Shown here: one piece after another, positions 9,446 to 18,127 of the stretch
How positions within the stretch are numbered: position 1 is the stretch's first letter
How the letters are laid out: each line of letters starts with the position of its first letter
Source of the DNA: Paraburkholderia kirstenboschensis
Lineage (GTDB): Bacteria; Pseudomonadota; Gammaproteobacteria; Burkholderiales; Burkholderiaceae
Assembly: GCF_904848585.1 (NCBI RefSeq)
Contig: NZ_CAJHCR010000001.1
Location: 1,302,001 to 1,366,000 of the forward strand
Length of the DNA: 64,000 nucleotides
Direction of reading: 5' to 3'
Made by a program: the position numbers and the translations under genes
The notes under the pieces: model-generated
Seen by the model: only the letters and a program-made list of their open reading frames with translations
Databases searched by the model: none
Told to the model about the DNA's origin: nothing

Positions 9446-9914
9446 GCGCTTTGCTTGCGTTGTCTGCTGTGGTTGCCCTGATGTTGCGTTGCTTCATGCG
9501 CTGCTTGATACGTTGCTTCATGCGGTGTTGATCGTTGTCGCTGTCCTGACGCTCTTGAGTTTTCGTTCTGCGCTTCCCGCGCGTTTCCTGTTTCTATCCA
9601 GCATTTCACGTTTTGCCCGCTGCGCTCACACGTTATGTGAGGAGCAGGCATATGCGGCCGTAGTTCATTCTCGTCATTGATCGCGCTCATTGCACTGTGC
9701 ATGCGGAAGCATCAGCGGCATGCGAATGCGCGGCGGACGCACTGACCAATGCGCGGCGCCATCACGCAAGGTGCGTCACGGCAGCAACGCGCGTAGGCTT
9801 CGTACATGCATAGCCCTCGACCGCAGAGCGCACACTTGCGCATTGCAGACCGTCCCGGCTTATCGCCTGAAAAACCGAGCCTGCAACGGAAGAAGTCACC
9901 GACGCGAGTACATC
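9446..9914 (+). other. Intergenic stretch without a convincing gene
   Basis: Forward open frames here lack recognisable domains and good ribosome binding sites. One feature is a 14-bp direct repeat, CGTTGCTTCATGCG, at 9487-9500 and 9511-9524. The region presumably contains the promoter of the DUF1501 gene, but no clear -35/-10 pair was found. Confidence 0.5.
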
Positions 9915-11078
9915 ATGAAACGACGCAGCTTTCTCTCGATGAGCGCCGCCGCCGGCGCGACTCTCTGGCTGCCTCGTGCGGTTCGCGCGCAGCCGGCGGC
10001 GCATACCGCAATGCAGCTTCCCGCGCTGCGTGCCGGGTTCGGCAACCTGCTGATCCTCGTCGAGTTGAAAGGCGGCAACGACGGCCTGAACACCGTGATC
10101 CCGTTTGCCGATCCTGCGTACTATCGGCTTCGCAAGAAGATCGGCATCAAGCGCGAGCACGCTATCCAGCTCGACGGCCGCACGGCGCTGCATCCGTCGC
10201 TGGAACCGTTAATGCCGCTTTGGCAAAGCCGGCAACTGGCGATTATCCAGGGCGTCGGCTACGCGCAGCCCAATCTCTCGCATTTCCGCTCAGTTGAGAT
10301 ATGGGACACGGCTTCGCACGCCGATGAGTATCTGCGCGACGGCTGGCTCACTCGCGCATTCAGAAGCGCCCCGTTGCCCGCGGGTTTCGCCGTGGACGGT
10401 GTGGTCATCGGCAATGCTGAAATGGGACCGCTCGCGAATGGCGCTCGTACGCGAGCACTCTTGAATCCCACGCAACCGGCTGGCGCCCCAAAAACCATGA
10501 CATACGATGGCGGGCGGACCAAGCCAATGCCACGCGCGCCGCAACTGGCGACCGGTTTTCCTTGCAGCGCGTTCGGTGCGTCGATCGAAACAGCAATGCA
10601 CATGCTCCACGCCGACTATATGCCGCGCGCTGAAGCGGGCAAAAGCGGCGGCGTCGCGGCGATTCGCCTGACGCTAAACGGCTTCGACACGCATCGCAAC
10701 CAGCCGTACAGGCACCGCTCGTTGTTGAAGCAGCTTGCCGAAGGCCTGACAGCGATGAGATCGGCGCTGATCGAACTGGGCCGTTGGAACGACACGCTCG
10801 TCATGACTTACGGCGAGTTCGGGCGGCATCCTCGAGAAAACGACAGCGACGGTACGGACCACGGCACGTCGGCGCCGCATTTCATGATGGGCGGACGTGT
10901 GCTCGGGGGCTTGCACGGTGCGCCGCCTGAGCTTGGACGGCTCGACGGTCATGGCAACTTGCCTGTCGCCGTTGACTTCCGCCGGCTTTACGCGACTGTA
11001 CTTGCGAGGTGGTGGGGGCTCGATGCCGCGGCGATTTTACGCCAGCAGTTTGCGCCGCTGCCTTTGCTGCGCGCTTGA
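9915..11078 (+). CDS. DUF1501-family protein with Tat signal
   Basis: 387 residues. The N-terminus MKRRSFLSMSAAAGATLW is a twin-arginine signal (RRSFLS), with likely cleavage after VRAQ, so the protein is probably exported folded. The body shows family hallmarks: LVELKGGNDGLNTVIPF, then HPSLEPLMPLW, YAQPNLSHFRS, GFDTHRNQ and a C-terminal TYGEFGRHPRENDSDGTDHG, which resembles the alkaline-phosphatase/sulfatase-like fold assigned to DUF1501. Biochemical role unknown. The frame is open from 9690, but the Tat signal fixes ATG 9915. Such genes often follow a DUF1800 gene; none is present here. Confidence 0.88.
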   Translation: MKRRSFLSMSAAAGATLWLPRAVRAQPAAHTAMQLPALRAGFGNLLILVELKGGNDGLNTVIPFADPAYYRLRKKIGIKREHAIQLDGRTALHPSLEPLMPLWQSRQLAIIQGVGYAQPNLSHFRSVEIWDTASHADEYLRDGWLTRAFRSAPLPAGFAVDGVVIGNAEMGPLANGARTRALLNPTQPAGAPKTMTYDGGRTKPMPRAPQLATGFPCSAFGASIETAMHMLHADYMPRAEAGKSGGVAAIRLTLNGFDTHRNQPYRHRSLLKQLAEGLTAMRSALIELGRWNDTLVMTYGEFGRHPRENDSDGTDHGTSAPHFMMGGRVLGGLHGAPPELGRLDGHGNLPVAVDFRRLYATVLARWWGLDAAAILRQQFAPLPLLRA

Positions 11079-11145
11079 CGGCCGGCGCGCTCGACGCCAG
11101 ACCGGACGCCGCACGACGCGGCCCGTAAATGGCGCGCGGCGGCAC

Positions 11146-11982
11146 TCACTTCGCGCGCCAGGCGATCCACAGCTTGCGGATCGGCGTCAACCCGATACGT
11201 TGATGCAGCACGTGGTAGCCGTCGCGCTCGATTTCATCCAGTAAAGCGGAAGCGAGCGCTCCTTGCGCGAGCAACGCGCGCTGCGATCGGCGCTCGCTGG
11301 CCGGCACAGCGACGAGCGCCGTTTGCAAGGCATCGCGAGCGCGCTTCGTCTGAAAGCGCATGAGCTCAGTGAATGCGTCGCTATATTTTCGATTGATCAG
11401 GTCCGCCGCTGTCACATTGAAGCGCTGCATTTCGTCAATAGGAATGTAGATGCGGCCGTGGCGCGCATCGTTGCCCGTTTCGACCACGAGTTGTGCGAGC
11501 AGCAGTGCTTCGCCTAACTGCGTCGACCAACCCGGCGCTTGTGACCCGTCGGCGGGCGCGTTCGTCCTCGCGGCGCGCGCCACTAGCGCGGCAAACGTCC
11601 CGCCTACCGCTTGAACATAGCGCCGCAAGTTTGGGTAGTCGAGGTAGCGCGCCTGGTCGAGATCCATCTCGAAGCCGCTCAACAGCGCCTGCAGCGCAGG
11701 GTATTCGGCCTTTGCGTCGGGCAGCGAGGCCGCGAGCGCCTTTGAAACCGGGTGCGTGGGCGTGCCCGCAGCGAGGCCGGCCAGTTCGTTCTGCCACCAT
11801 GCAAGCTTGGTGCGGCCAATGGCCGGATCGCTGACTTCCTTGACCGTTTCCTCGAACTCGCGGCGCAGTGCGAACAGCGCGGTCAAGCGCGGCTGACTGG
11901 CTGCGGGAGCTTGCCGGAGCGCGTAGTAAGTGCTTGATCCGGGCGGCGCCGCTTTTTGCTGGCAATATTCGTCGAAATTCAC
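11146..11982 (-). CDS. Squalene/phytoene synthase-like protein with altered Asp motifs
   Basis: About 278 residues from a GTG at 11982 (VNFDEYCQQKAAPPGSS), chosen because this is the conserved start of the group. It resembles HpnD/HpnC and other trans-isoprenyl synthases along its length. The first metal-binding motif, normally DDxxD, reads EETVK at 44-48; the second, normally DxxxD, is ETGND at 168-172 followed by ARHGRIYIP. Thus Asp is replaced by Glu three times and by Lys once. It could be an atypical hopanoid-pathway synthase or a non-catalytic family member similar to the complex I factor NDUFAF6. No other hopanoid or carotenoid genes are nearby. Confidence 0.7.
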   Translation of the reverse strand: MNFDEYCQQKAAPPGSSTYYALRQAPAASQPRLTALFALRREFEETVKEVSDPAIGRTKLAWWQNELAGLAAGTPTHPVSKALAASLPDAKAEYPALQALLSGFEMDLDQARYLDYPNLRRYVQAVGGTFAALVARAARTNAPADGSQAPGWSTQLGEALLLAQLVVETGNDARHGRIYIPIDEMQRFNVTAADLINRKYSDAFTELMRFQTKRARDALQTALVAVPASERRSQRALLAQGALASALLDEIERDGYHVLHQRIGLTPIRKLWIAWRAK

Positions 11983-12083
11983 GGGCTGGAATGTGGGGAA
12001 GGGCAGGCGAAGAGAGCACGGCAAGCGTGCATGAAGCCGAAAATTGTAGCATCGGCGGCGTAAGGACAGATGCGCGGCAGTTG

Positions 12084-12112
12084 CAGACAAGCGCGAATCA
12101 ATGCGTTAGAAT
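12084..12112 (+). promoter_or_regulatory. Probable promoter of tRNA-Leu
   Basis: CAGACA (12084-12089), 17-nt spacer, TAGAAT (12107-12112), followed by a GC-rich discriminator (CTCGCGCT) typical of stable-RNA promoters. About 80 nt upstream of the mature tRNA. Confidence 0.5.
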
Positions 12113-12199
12113 CTCGCGCTTACGCTTTTGGGCGCGCACCTTCGGGCGCCGCGCAAAGCATGCAGGACATCGGGCAAGACGCACAACGCTTGTCCGGCT

Positions 12200-12286
12200 G
12201 CGAGGGTGGCGAAATTGGTAGACGCACCAGGTTTAGGTCCTGACGCCCGCAAGGGTGTAGGGGTTCGAGTCCCCTCCCTCGCACCA
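12200..12286 (+). tRNA. tRNA-Leu (anticodon UAG)
   Basis: 87-nt class II tRNA. Acceptor GCGAGGG pairs with CCCTCGC, followed by A and an encoded CCA (12284-12286). D-arm, anticodon loop TTTAGGT (UAG, reading CUN codons), a long variable arm and the T-arm GGGGTTCGAGTCCCC are all present. Confidence 0.97.
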
Positions 12287-12300
12287 CTTATCTGTAGCGC

Positions 12301-12336
12301 AAAACCCCGTCAAGTCATTGGACTGGCGGGGTTTTT
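12301..12336 (+). terminator. Terminator after tRNA-Leu
   Basis: Stem AAAACCCCG (12301-12309) with CGGGGTTTT (12327-12335) and a T tract. It lies between the tRNA and the convergent small gene ending at 12365, and could work in both directions. Confidence 0.8.
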
Positions 12337-12364
12337 CGTTTTCGGGCCGCTTGTTCGAGCGCGC

Positions 12365-12652
12365 TCAGGCGACCGGTGTTTCCGGCGGTGCCTGCATGCC
12401 CGGAAGGTCGGCTTGCGCGGCGCCTTCGAGAAAACGTCGAGTCGATTCGAACGCCTGCAGCATCTGATCGGGCCACGGCGTTTGCAGCATGACCGCCTGA
12501 TGGTTTTCGAATGCCGACGACAACAGCTTCGCCAGTTCCGGCGAGCGCAGATGGCGCAGCAGCACGCTGACTGCAATTGCCGTCGCCTGGCTCGCGCCGG
12601 CCGTCTGGAGTTCCGACGCAGTGAGCGCCGCGATCTGTTTGTTGATATCCAC
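12365..12652 (-). CDS. Small hypothetical protein
   Basis: 95 residues, no family recognised. No signal peptide or membrane segment; sequence is Ala/Leu/Gln-rich and mostly helical in appearance (MDINKQIAALTASELQ, then LLRHLRSPELAKLLSSAFEN). AGGAAAG about 10 nt before ATG 12652 supports translation. It ends towards tRNA-Leu with a shared terminator. It probably is a real cytoplasmic protein, but its role cannot be inferred from context. Confidence 0.6.
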   Translation of the reverse strand: MDINKQIAALTASELQTAGASQATAIAVSVLLRHLRSPELAKLLSSAFENHQAVMLQTPWPDQMLQAFESTRRFLEGAAQADLPGMQAPPETPVA

Positions 12653-13169
12653 TAAAACTTTCCTGAATAGATTAAACGATCGACTTGCACGCCGCGCGGG
12701 TCATCGACTGAATGCGACCGATAACCGGGGCGCGGCGGCGGACCCCGAATTTTGACACGGTTGGTACATTGCCGCGAAGACAGGGACGCTGTTGCCGGAA
12801 TGTGGCGAGCGGATAATCACTTGGCGTGCTCCTGCGCGAATGACCTGCAGATATGCGGCGTGCCAATGACCGTCACTCCGGCTTTGATTTGCCAGGTGAC
12901 CACGTCGATTTATCGGCGCTCGCGAATCACATAATGGCCGCGGAAATTTCAGCAAATGTCGGACGGAAGATGCCGGAATTCAGTTCAATTGGCTTCAATA
13001 CGGCTCGTTATCAAGTCGAAGCCGATAGCCGGTCGAAAACCTCGCTATACATGTTATTCTGCGCGCCGATTTTCGCTGGTTTGCCAATGCAGCACTCGCG
13101 AATCAATCCGTGCGACCGAGCCTTACACCGTACGGATATCGCCGCAGAAGACAATAAAAGAGGGATGCG
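12653..13169. other. Intergenic stretch, no gene seen
   Basis: 517 bp between the small minus-strand gene and the DUF2339 gene. Short open frames lack domains and start signals. The right-hand part (about 12930-13060) is less GC-rich than the surroundings and is the likely place of the DUF2339 promoter, though no convincing -35/-10 pair was found. Confidence 0.45.
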
Positions 13170-16100
13170 ATGAGCGTGATATTTGCCGTGCTGGGCGCTG
13201 TGGTCGGCATGCTGGTCTCGTTGTCGAACGATCTGCCGATCGGCTACGGCGCATTGTTCGGCGCGGTGGCGGGTTTCGCGCTCGCCCGCCTGCGGAAAAA
13301 GAATTCCGCGCATGCCGGGCAACAGTCAGTTCCATTGCCCATGACCATGGATGCGCCGGACGTGCCCGGCGACCTGGCGGGGCGCGTCGAAAGACTGGAA
13401 CGCGAGGTCATGTCGCTGCGCGCCGAAATCCGGCAACTGCGCGAAAGTACGGAGCTTGGGCCGGTCGACAACGAGCTGCAAGCGCAACCACAAAGCGACG
13501 CCGCGACGCCCGACGAGGCCTCGCGTGGCCCCGCAAAACATCGCTATGCAATCGCGCCGCAAGAGGCCGTGAAGCTCGCGGCAGGAACGGCGGTTGAGTA
13601 CCCGGCTGAGCACCCGGTTGAGCACCCATCGGTCGATGTGAATGCCACCGCGTCAGTCGAACAGCACGCGCACACCTCGCCGTTGGCGCCAGCCGTCGCG
13701 TCCGCGCAAGCCGACATCGCCGATAGCTCGCATGTCCAAACTGCACCGGCTCCCCCGCGGGGCCCAGGTGTCGTCGAGCGTCTTTTCAAAGCGGGCCGGG
13801 ACTGGCTTTTCGGCGGCAATACGGTGGTGCGTGTCGGCATCGTCGTGCTTTTTTTCGGCATTGCGTTTCTGCTCAAATACGCCGCCGACAACAGTCTGCT
13901 GCCGATCGAATTCCGCCTCGCCGGCGTCGCACTCGCGGCGACCACCTTGCTCGTGCTCGGCTGGCGCATCGGCGATAGTCGGGGCGCGTATGGGCTCGTG
14001 CTGCAGGGCGGCGGCGTCGGCGCGCTGTATCTGACGGTGTTCGCCGCGACACGGCTTTATCATCTGCTGCCCGCCGCCGCTGCCTTGCCGCTGATGGTCG
14101 CAACGTGCGCGCTCAGCGCGTTTCTCGCGGTACGGCAGAACGCGCCTTCGCTCGCGTTCATGGGCAGCGCGGGCGGCTTTCTCGCGCCGCTCCTGCTGTC
14201 CACGGGCGGCGGCAGTCATGTCATGCTCTTTAGCTACTACGCGTTGCTCAATGCGGGCATCTTTGCAATTGCGTGGTTCAAGGCATGGCGTCCGCTGAAT
14301 CTTCTTGGCTTCGTTTTCACGTTTTCGATCGGGGCGGCGTGGGGCGCAACTGCCTATCGCCCGGAATTGCTGGCCACCACCGAGCCCTTCCTGATCCTCT
14401 TCTTCGTCATGTATGTCGGTATCGCGCTGCTCTACGCGGTTCGTCGCGAGTTGACGCTCAGGCACTATGTCGACGGTACGCTCGTGTTCGGCACGCCGCT
14501 CGTTGCAATCGGCCTGCAAACGGCGTTGCTGAAGGGCACCGAGTTCGGGCTCGCATGGAGCGCGGTCGCGCTTGCCGCCTTTTACCTGGCAATCGCGGGG
14601 TGGCTGGCGCCGCGCCGCGGACGCCTCGGCATGCTGTTCGACTCGATGTTCGCGCTCGCGGTGATTTTCGCCACGCTCGCCGTACCGCTCGCGTTCACGG
14701 GACCGACGACGAGCGCGACGTGGGCCATCGAAGGCGCCGCGCTCACGTGGCTTGCGGTGCGGCAACGGCGTCTCGTCGCATTTGCTTTCGGCTTGCTGAT
14801 GCAACTGGCCGCGGCTGGCGCATTCGTCGTCGGCACCCTCGCGCCGTTCAACCATGCGCCGACATTGTTCGTACTGAACGGCGCTTATCTGGCGAGCGTG
14901 CTGATCGCGCTCGCCGGCATCTTCACCGGTTGGCGCTTGCACGGCCGCAGCGAGGCGCGCGAGTGGCATGCATGGATGCCGCAGATCGGGATCGCCGCCA
15001 GTCTGTGGGGTTTGCTGTGGTGGGTGGGCGGCGGCCTCGATGAAATCGAGACGTACCTGCGGCTGTTTGTGCCGGCCGATCGTGAGCGTTTCTGCTCTGC
15101 GCTCATCGCTCTGTTCGCCGTCCTCACAGCGTGGCTCGCGCACGGGTTGCGCCGCAAGCTGCGCTGGCCACTCGCCGAATGGCCGGCGCTTACTCTCGTG
15201 CCCGTGCTCGCTGCGCTGACCGTGGGTCTCTTCACGCTGGATCTGAAGCCGGTGAGCGGTTATGGCTGGCTGGTTTGCATGCTGGCCGCAGTCTGCGCCT
15301 ACGCGCTGCTGTGGCGTCAACAGCGCGAGGTCGGCGATCGCGTTCTCGCGCCGCTGCACACGCTGATGTTCTGGACGTCCGGCGCGCTCGCCGCCCTCGA
15401 AGGTTACTGGGCGTTGCGCGCCTACGTGCCCGAAGGCGCATGGAGCTGGAGCGCGTGGGCGTACGGCTTCGGCTCGCTGCTGCTGGTGGTGGCGGGCGCA
15501 GCGCACCGTTTGCGCTGGCCGGTCGCACGGTTCCCGCGGGCATATCAGGTGTGGGCTGCCGCGCCGCTCGCCGCGTTGCTGTGGGCGTGGAGCATAGCGA
15601 GTGTCACGAGCGACGGCAGCGCGGCGCCGCTCTTCTGGCTGCCGGTCTTCAACCCGCTCGACGTGGCTCAGATACTCTCGTTTGTCGCCTGCGCAATATG
15701 GTTGCGCAGGCTACGCGCATTAGGCGTGCATTGGCATCCGCGTGCTTTCGATTACGCGGTGTTCGCGACATTGTTCCTGTGGTTCAATGCATTGCTGCTG
15801 CGTACATTGCACCATCATTTCGACGCGGCGTACGATATTGGCGCGGTGCTCGCGTCGTTCGCGTTGCAGCAGGTGTTTCTGGTCGGCTGGAGCGCGTTCG
15901 CCTTCGCGGGTTTGTGGCTCGCGAGGCGTGACAGCATCGTGCGGCTGTGCGCGATTGCTTCCACGCCGCTAGTGCTCGTGATGTGGCTTTGGACGTTCTA
16001 CGCGAATCTGACGCAGGACGGCGGCGCGTGGGCGCGTCTGCCGTTGCTCAATCCGCTCGATCTGGTGCAGGCCGTGGTCTTCGCGCTGGCCGCGCTGTGG

Positions 16101-16532
16101 CTGGTGCGCATTCGTCGTCTCGGCGTGCCGCTCGGCGACTACCGGTTGCCTTTGCAGGTGTTGGCCGGGGCAACCGGCTTTGTCTGGTTGAACGCGATGC
16201 TGCTGCGCACGCTGCACCATTGGACCGCGGTTCCATACGAGTTCGTCGAGATGTCGCAGTCGATGCTCGTGCAGGCGTCGGTATCGGTATTCTGGACGCT
16301 ATGCGCACTCGCGACGATGATCTGGGCCACGCGGCGGGCAAGCCGTGTCGTCTGGTTCATCGGCGGCGCATTGCTCGCCGCGACTGTCGTCAAACTGTTC
16401 CTGTTCGACCTGTCGCACGTGACCGGTATAGAGCGGATCGTATCGTTTATCGGCATCGGCCTGATGTTGCTGCTGATCGGCTACTTCTCGCCGTTGCCGC
16501 CCAAGCTGGTGGTCGGGGAAACTGAACAATGA
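13170..16532 (+). CDS. DUF2339 polytopic membrane protein
   Basis: 1120 residues. One hydrophobic segment at the N-terminus is followed by a coiled-coil-like stretch (VERLEREVMSLRAEIRQLRES) and an Ala/Glu/His-rich soluble linker to about residue 205. From about 215 to the end there are well over twenty hydrophobic segments in regular succession, with several internal near-repeats such as LPVFNPLDVAQILSF and LPLLNPLDLVQAVVF. Function unknown; an envelope or transport role is inferred only from topology. AGAGGG precedes the ATG. It overlaps the DUF3999 gene by 4 nt (ATGA), so the two are translationally coupled. Confidence 0.9.
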   Translation: MSVIFAVLGAVVGMLVSLSNDLPIGYGALFGAVAGFALARLRKKNSAHAGQQSVPLPMTMDAPDVPGDLAGRVERLEREVMSLRAEIRQLRESTELGPVDNELQAQPQSDAATPDEASRGPAKHRYAIAPQEAVKLAAGTAVEYPAEHPVEHPSVDVNATASVEQHAHTSPLAPAVASAQADIADSSHVQTAPAPPRGPGVVERLFKAGRDWLFGGNTVVRVGIVVLFFGIAFLLKYAADNSLLPIEFRLAGVALAATTLLVLGWRIGDSRGAYGLVLQGGGVGALYLTVFAATRLYHLLPAAAALPLMVATCALSAFLAVRQNAPSLAFMGSAGGFLAPLLLSTGGGSHVMLFSYYALLNAGIFAIAWFKAWRPLNLLGFVFTFSIGAAWGATAYRPELLATTEPFLILFFVMYVGIALLYAVRRELTLRHYVDGTLVFGTPLVAIGLQTALLKGTEFGLAWSAVALAAFYLAIAGWLAPRRGRLGMLFDSMFALAVIFATLAVPLAFTGPTTSATWAIEGAALTWLAVRQRRLVAFAFGLLMQLAAAGAFVVGTLAPFNHAPTLFVLNGAYLASVLIALAGIFTGWRLHGRSEAREWHAWMPQIGIAASLWGLLWWVGGGLDEIETYLRLFVPADRERFCSALIALFAVLTAWLAHGLRRKLRWPLAEWPALTLVPVLAALTVGLFTLDLKPVSGYGWLVCMLAAVCAYALLWRQQREVGDRVLAPLHTLMFWTSGALAALEGYWALRAYVPEGAWSWSAWAYGFGSLLLVVAGAAHRLRWPVARFPRAYQVWAAAPLAALLWAWSIASVTSDGSAAPLFWLPVFNPLDVAQILSFVACAIWLRRLRALGVHWHPRAFDYAVFATLFLWFNALLLRTLHHHFDAAYDIGAVLASFALQQVFLVGWSAFAFAGLWLARRDSIVRLCAIASTPLVLVMWLWTFYANLTQDGGAWARLPLLNPLDLVQAVVFALAALWLVRIRRLGVPLGDYRLPLQVLAGATGFVWLNAMLLRTLHHWTAVPYEFVEMSQSMLVQASVSVFWTLCALATMIWATRRASRVVWFIGGALLAATVVKLFLFDLSHVTGIERIVSFIGIGLMLLLIGYFSPLPPKLVVGETEQ

Positions 16533-18061
16533 AGCATTTTCTGAAGGTGACGGCCTGGTGCGTCGCGATCGTGTCCGCGTGGGCCGCGGCGCCTGCCTGC
16601 GCTGAAGATTTCGCGAGGCACTTTGCGCTCCAGCTCGAAGAGGGCGCTGCCTATTACAGCGTAACGCTGCCGGCCGCCGTCTACGCCGCCAGTCAGCGCA
16701 ACGATCTCGGCGACGTGCGCGTGTTCAACGGCGCGGGCGAGCCCGTGCCGTATTCGCTCGAGGGACCGCGCGAGCCGGCACGCACGCCGCCGACTTTGCG
16801 CCCCGCGCGATGGTTTCCGCTGCGCCCGGCGCCGGCGGACCAGACCGGTGCGCCGCTCGGCGTGACGATCGCGGCCGACGGCTCGCTGCGTGCCACCGCT
16901 GCGCCGCCGGGCCGCGCCCAGCACGACACAGATCTGATCGACGGGGGGGAGGCCTCGCACGAGGGCCGCGCGAGCGCGCTGGTGGTTCATCTTCGTGACG
17001 ATAACTACCAGGGGCGTGTGTCGGTGGAGTCGAGCGACGACTTGCGTAACTGGCAGCCCGCCGGCGACGCGCAATTGCTCAAGGTCAGCTACAACGGCAG
17101 CACGCTGAGCCAGGACCGGATCGAGCTGAGCGGCGCGCACGCGCGTTATTTGCGCTTGCACTGGCTCGACGGCGCGCCGTACCTCGAATCCATGAACGTG
17201 GAAGTGCAGGCGGCCGGCTCCGGTGGCGCGCAACTCGCGGACAAGCAGCGTGAATGGCGCGAGAACATCGTGGCGCAGGCGGGACCCAAGGCGGGCGAAT
17301 ATTTTTTCTCGACTGGCGGACCTTACCCCATCGACCGCTTGCGGCTCCATTTGCCGCAACCGAATACGGTCGCGCCAGCCGTCGTGTACTCACGCGGCGC
17401 ACTCGGCGCGGCGTGGCACGAGGTTTCGAGCGCGACGCTCTTCCGTTTGCATAACGGCGATGTCGAACAGGACAATCCTTCGCTGCAGTTGACGCCCGAC
17501 ACGGACCGTCACTGGCGCGTGGTCGTCGACACGCGCAACGGCGGGCTGGGAAGCGGAGCATTGACTATCGCGGCGGGTTGGCGCCCCGCGACGTTGACCT
17601 TCGTCGCGCGCGGCTCGGCGCCTTTTACGATCGGCGTGGGCAATGCTGCGGCGGTATCGACGGCGCTCGGGCGCGACGAACTGCTGATGGGAGCTTCGTC
17701 GGTGGTGGCCACGGCGCGCGTCGGCGAACCTGTCGCGCTCGCGCAGAATGCGAATGCGCCGTCGGCGGCGAGTGCCGATGCATACCGTCGCTATGTGCTG
17801 TGGGCCGCTCTGGTTCTCGCCATCGGAGCGCTTGCGGCCATAGCCTGGCGCCTTGCTCGCAGCGTATCGCACAAGATGCCGGCCGGTGATGCCGCGGCAG
17901 CGGTGCCGGGAAGTGCGGCGAGTGGTTTTGCGGGTACGCCTGCCGCTGGAACGGACACAGGCCCTGCAGCGGGCGCTTCTGCTCAGAATGCAGCCAATTC
18001 AATGACCGGTGGTGTGGCGGGCACGACGCAAGCCGGGCATAAGCCCGATGGCAACGAGTGA
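16529..18061 (+). CDS. DUF3999 exported, membrane-anchored protein
   Basis: 510 residues. A signal peptide (VTAWCVAIVSAWAAAPACA, cut before EDF) leads into a large beta-rich extracytoplasmic domain. One membrane segment at about 422-441 (LWAALVLAIGALAAIAW) is followed by a low-complexity Ala/Gly/Thr tail of about 65 residues that would be cytoplasmic. This is the partner family of DUF2339: the genes overlap by 4 nt, indicating that the products work together, probably as one envelope complex. Function unknown. The tail is odd and may vary between strains. Confidence 0.87.
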   Translation: MKHFLKVTAWCVAIVSAWAAAPACAEDFARHFALQLEEGAAYYSVTLPAAVYAASQRNDLGDVRVFNGAGEPVPYSLEGPREPARTPPTLRPARWFPLRPAPADQTGAPLGVTIAADGSLRATAAPPGRAQHDTDLIDGGEASHEGRASALVVHLRDDNYQGRVSVESSDDLRNWQPAGDAQLLKVSYNGSTLSQDRIELSGAHARYLRLHWLDGAPYLESMNVEVQAAGSGGAQLADKQREWRENIVAQAGPKAGEYFFSTGGPYPIDRLRLHLPQPNTVAPAVVYSRGALGAAWHEVSSATLFRLHNGDVEQDNPSLQLTPDTDRHWRVVVDTRNGGLGSGALTIAAGWRPATLTFVARGSAPFTIGVGNAAAVSTALGRDELLMGASSVVATARVGEPVALAQNANAPSAASADAYRRYVLWAALVLAIGALAAIAWRLARSVSHKMPAGDAAAAVPGSAASGFAGTPAAGTDTGPAAGASAQNAANSMTGGVAGTTQAGHKPDGNE

Positions 18062-18127
18062 ATTGCGGGCGTTCGAATAGTCAGCGACGCGCGAGGCTCG
18101 TGGCTGGGTTCGAAGGTCGAGAAGTGC

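Noticed and set aside
9489..9680. 63-codon forward frame with a hydrophobic stretch upstream of the DUF1501 gene
   Set aside because: It is built partly on a direct repeat, lacks a ribosome binding site, and does not resemble DUF1800 or another partner.
12653..13169. Search for an RNA gene in the long spacer before the DUF2339 gene
   Set aside because: No terminator-promoter pair, conserved stem set or tRNA-like structure was seen.
13653..15506. 617-codon open frame antisense to the DUF2339 gene
   Set aside because: Composition is Arg/Gln/Glu-rich as expected for a shadow of a hydrophobic GC-rich gene; no domain or start signal.
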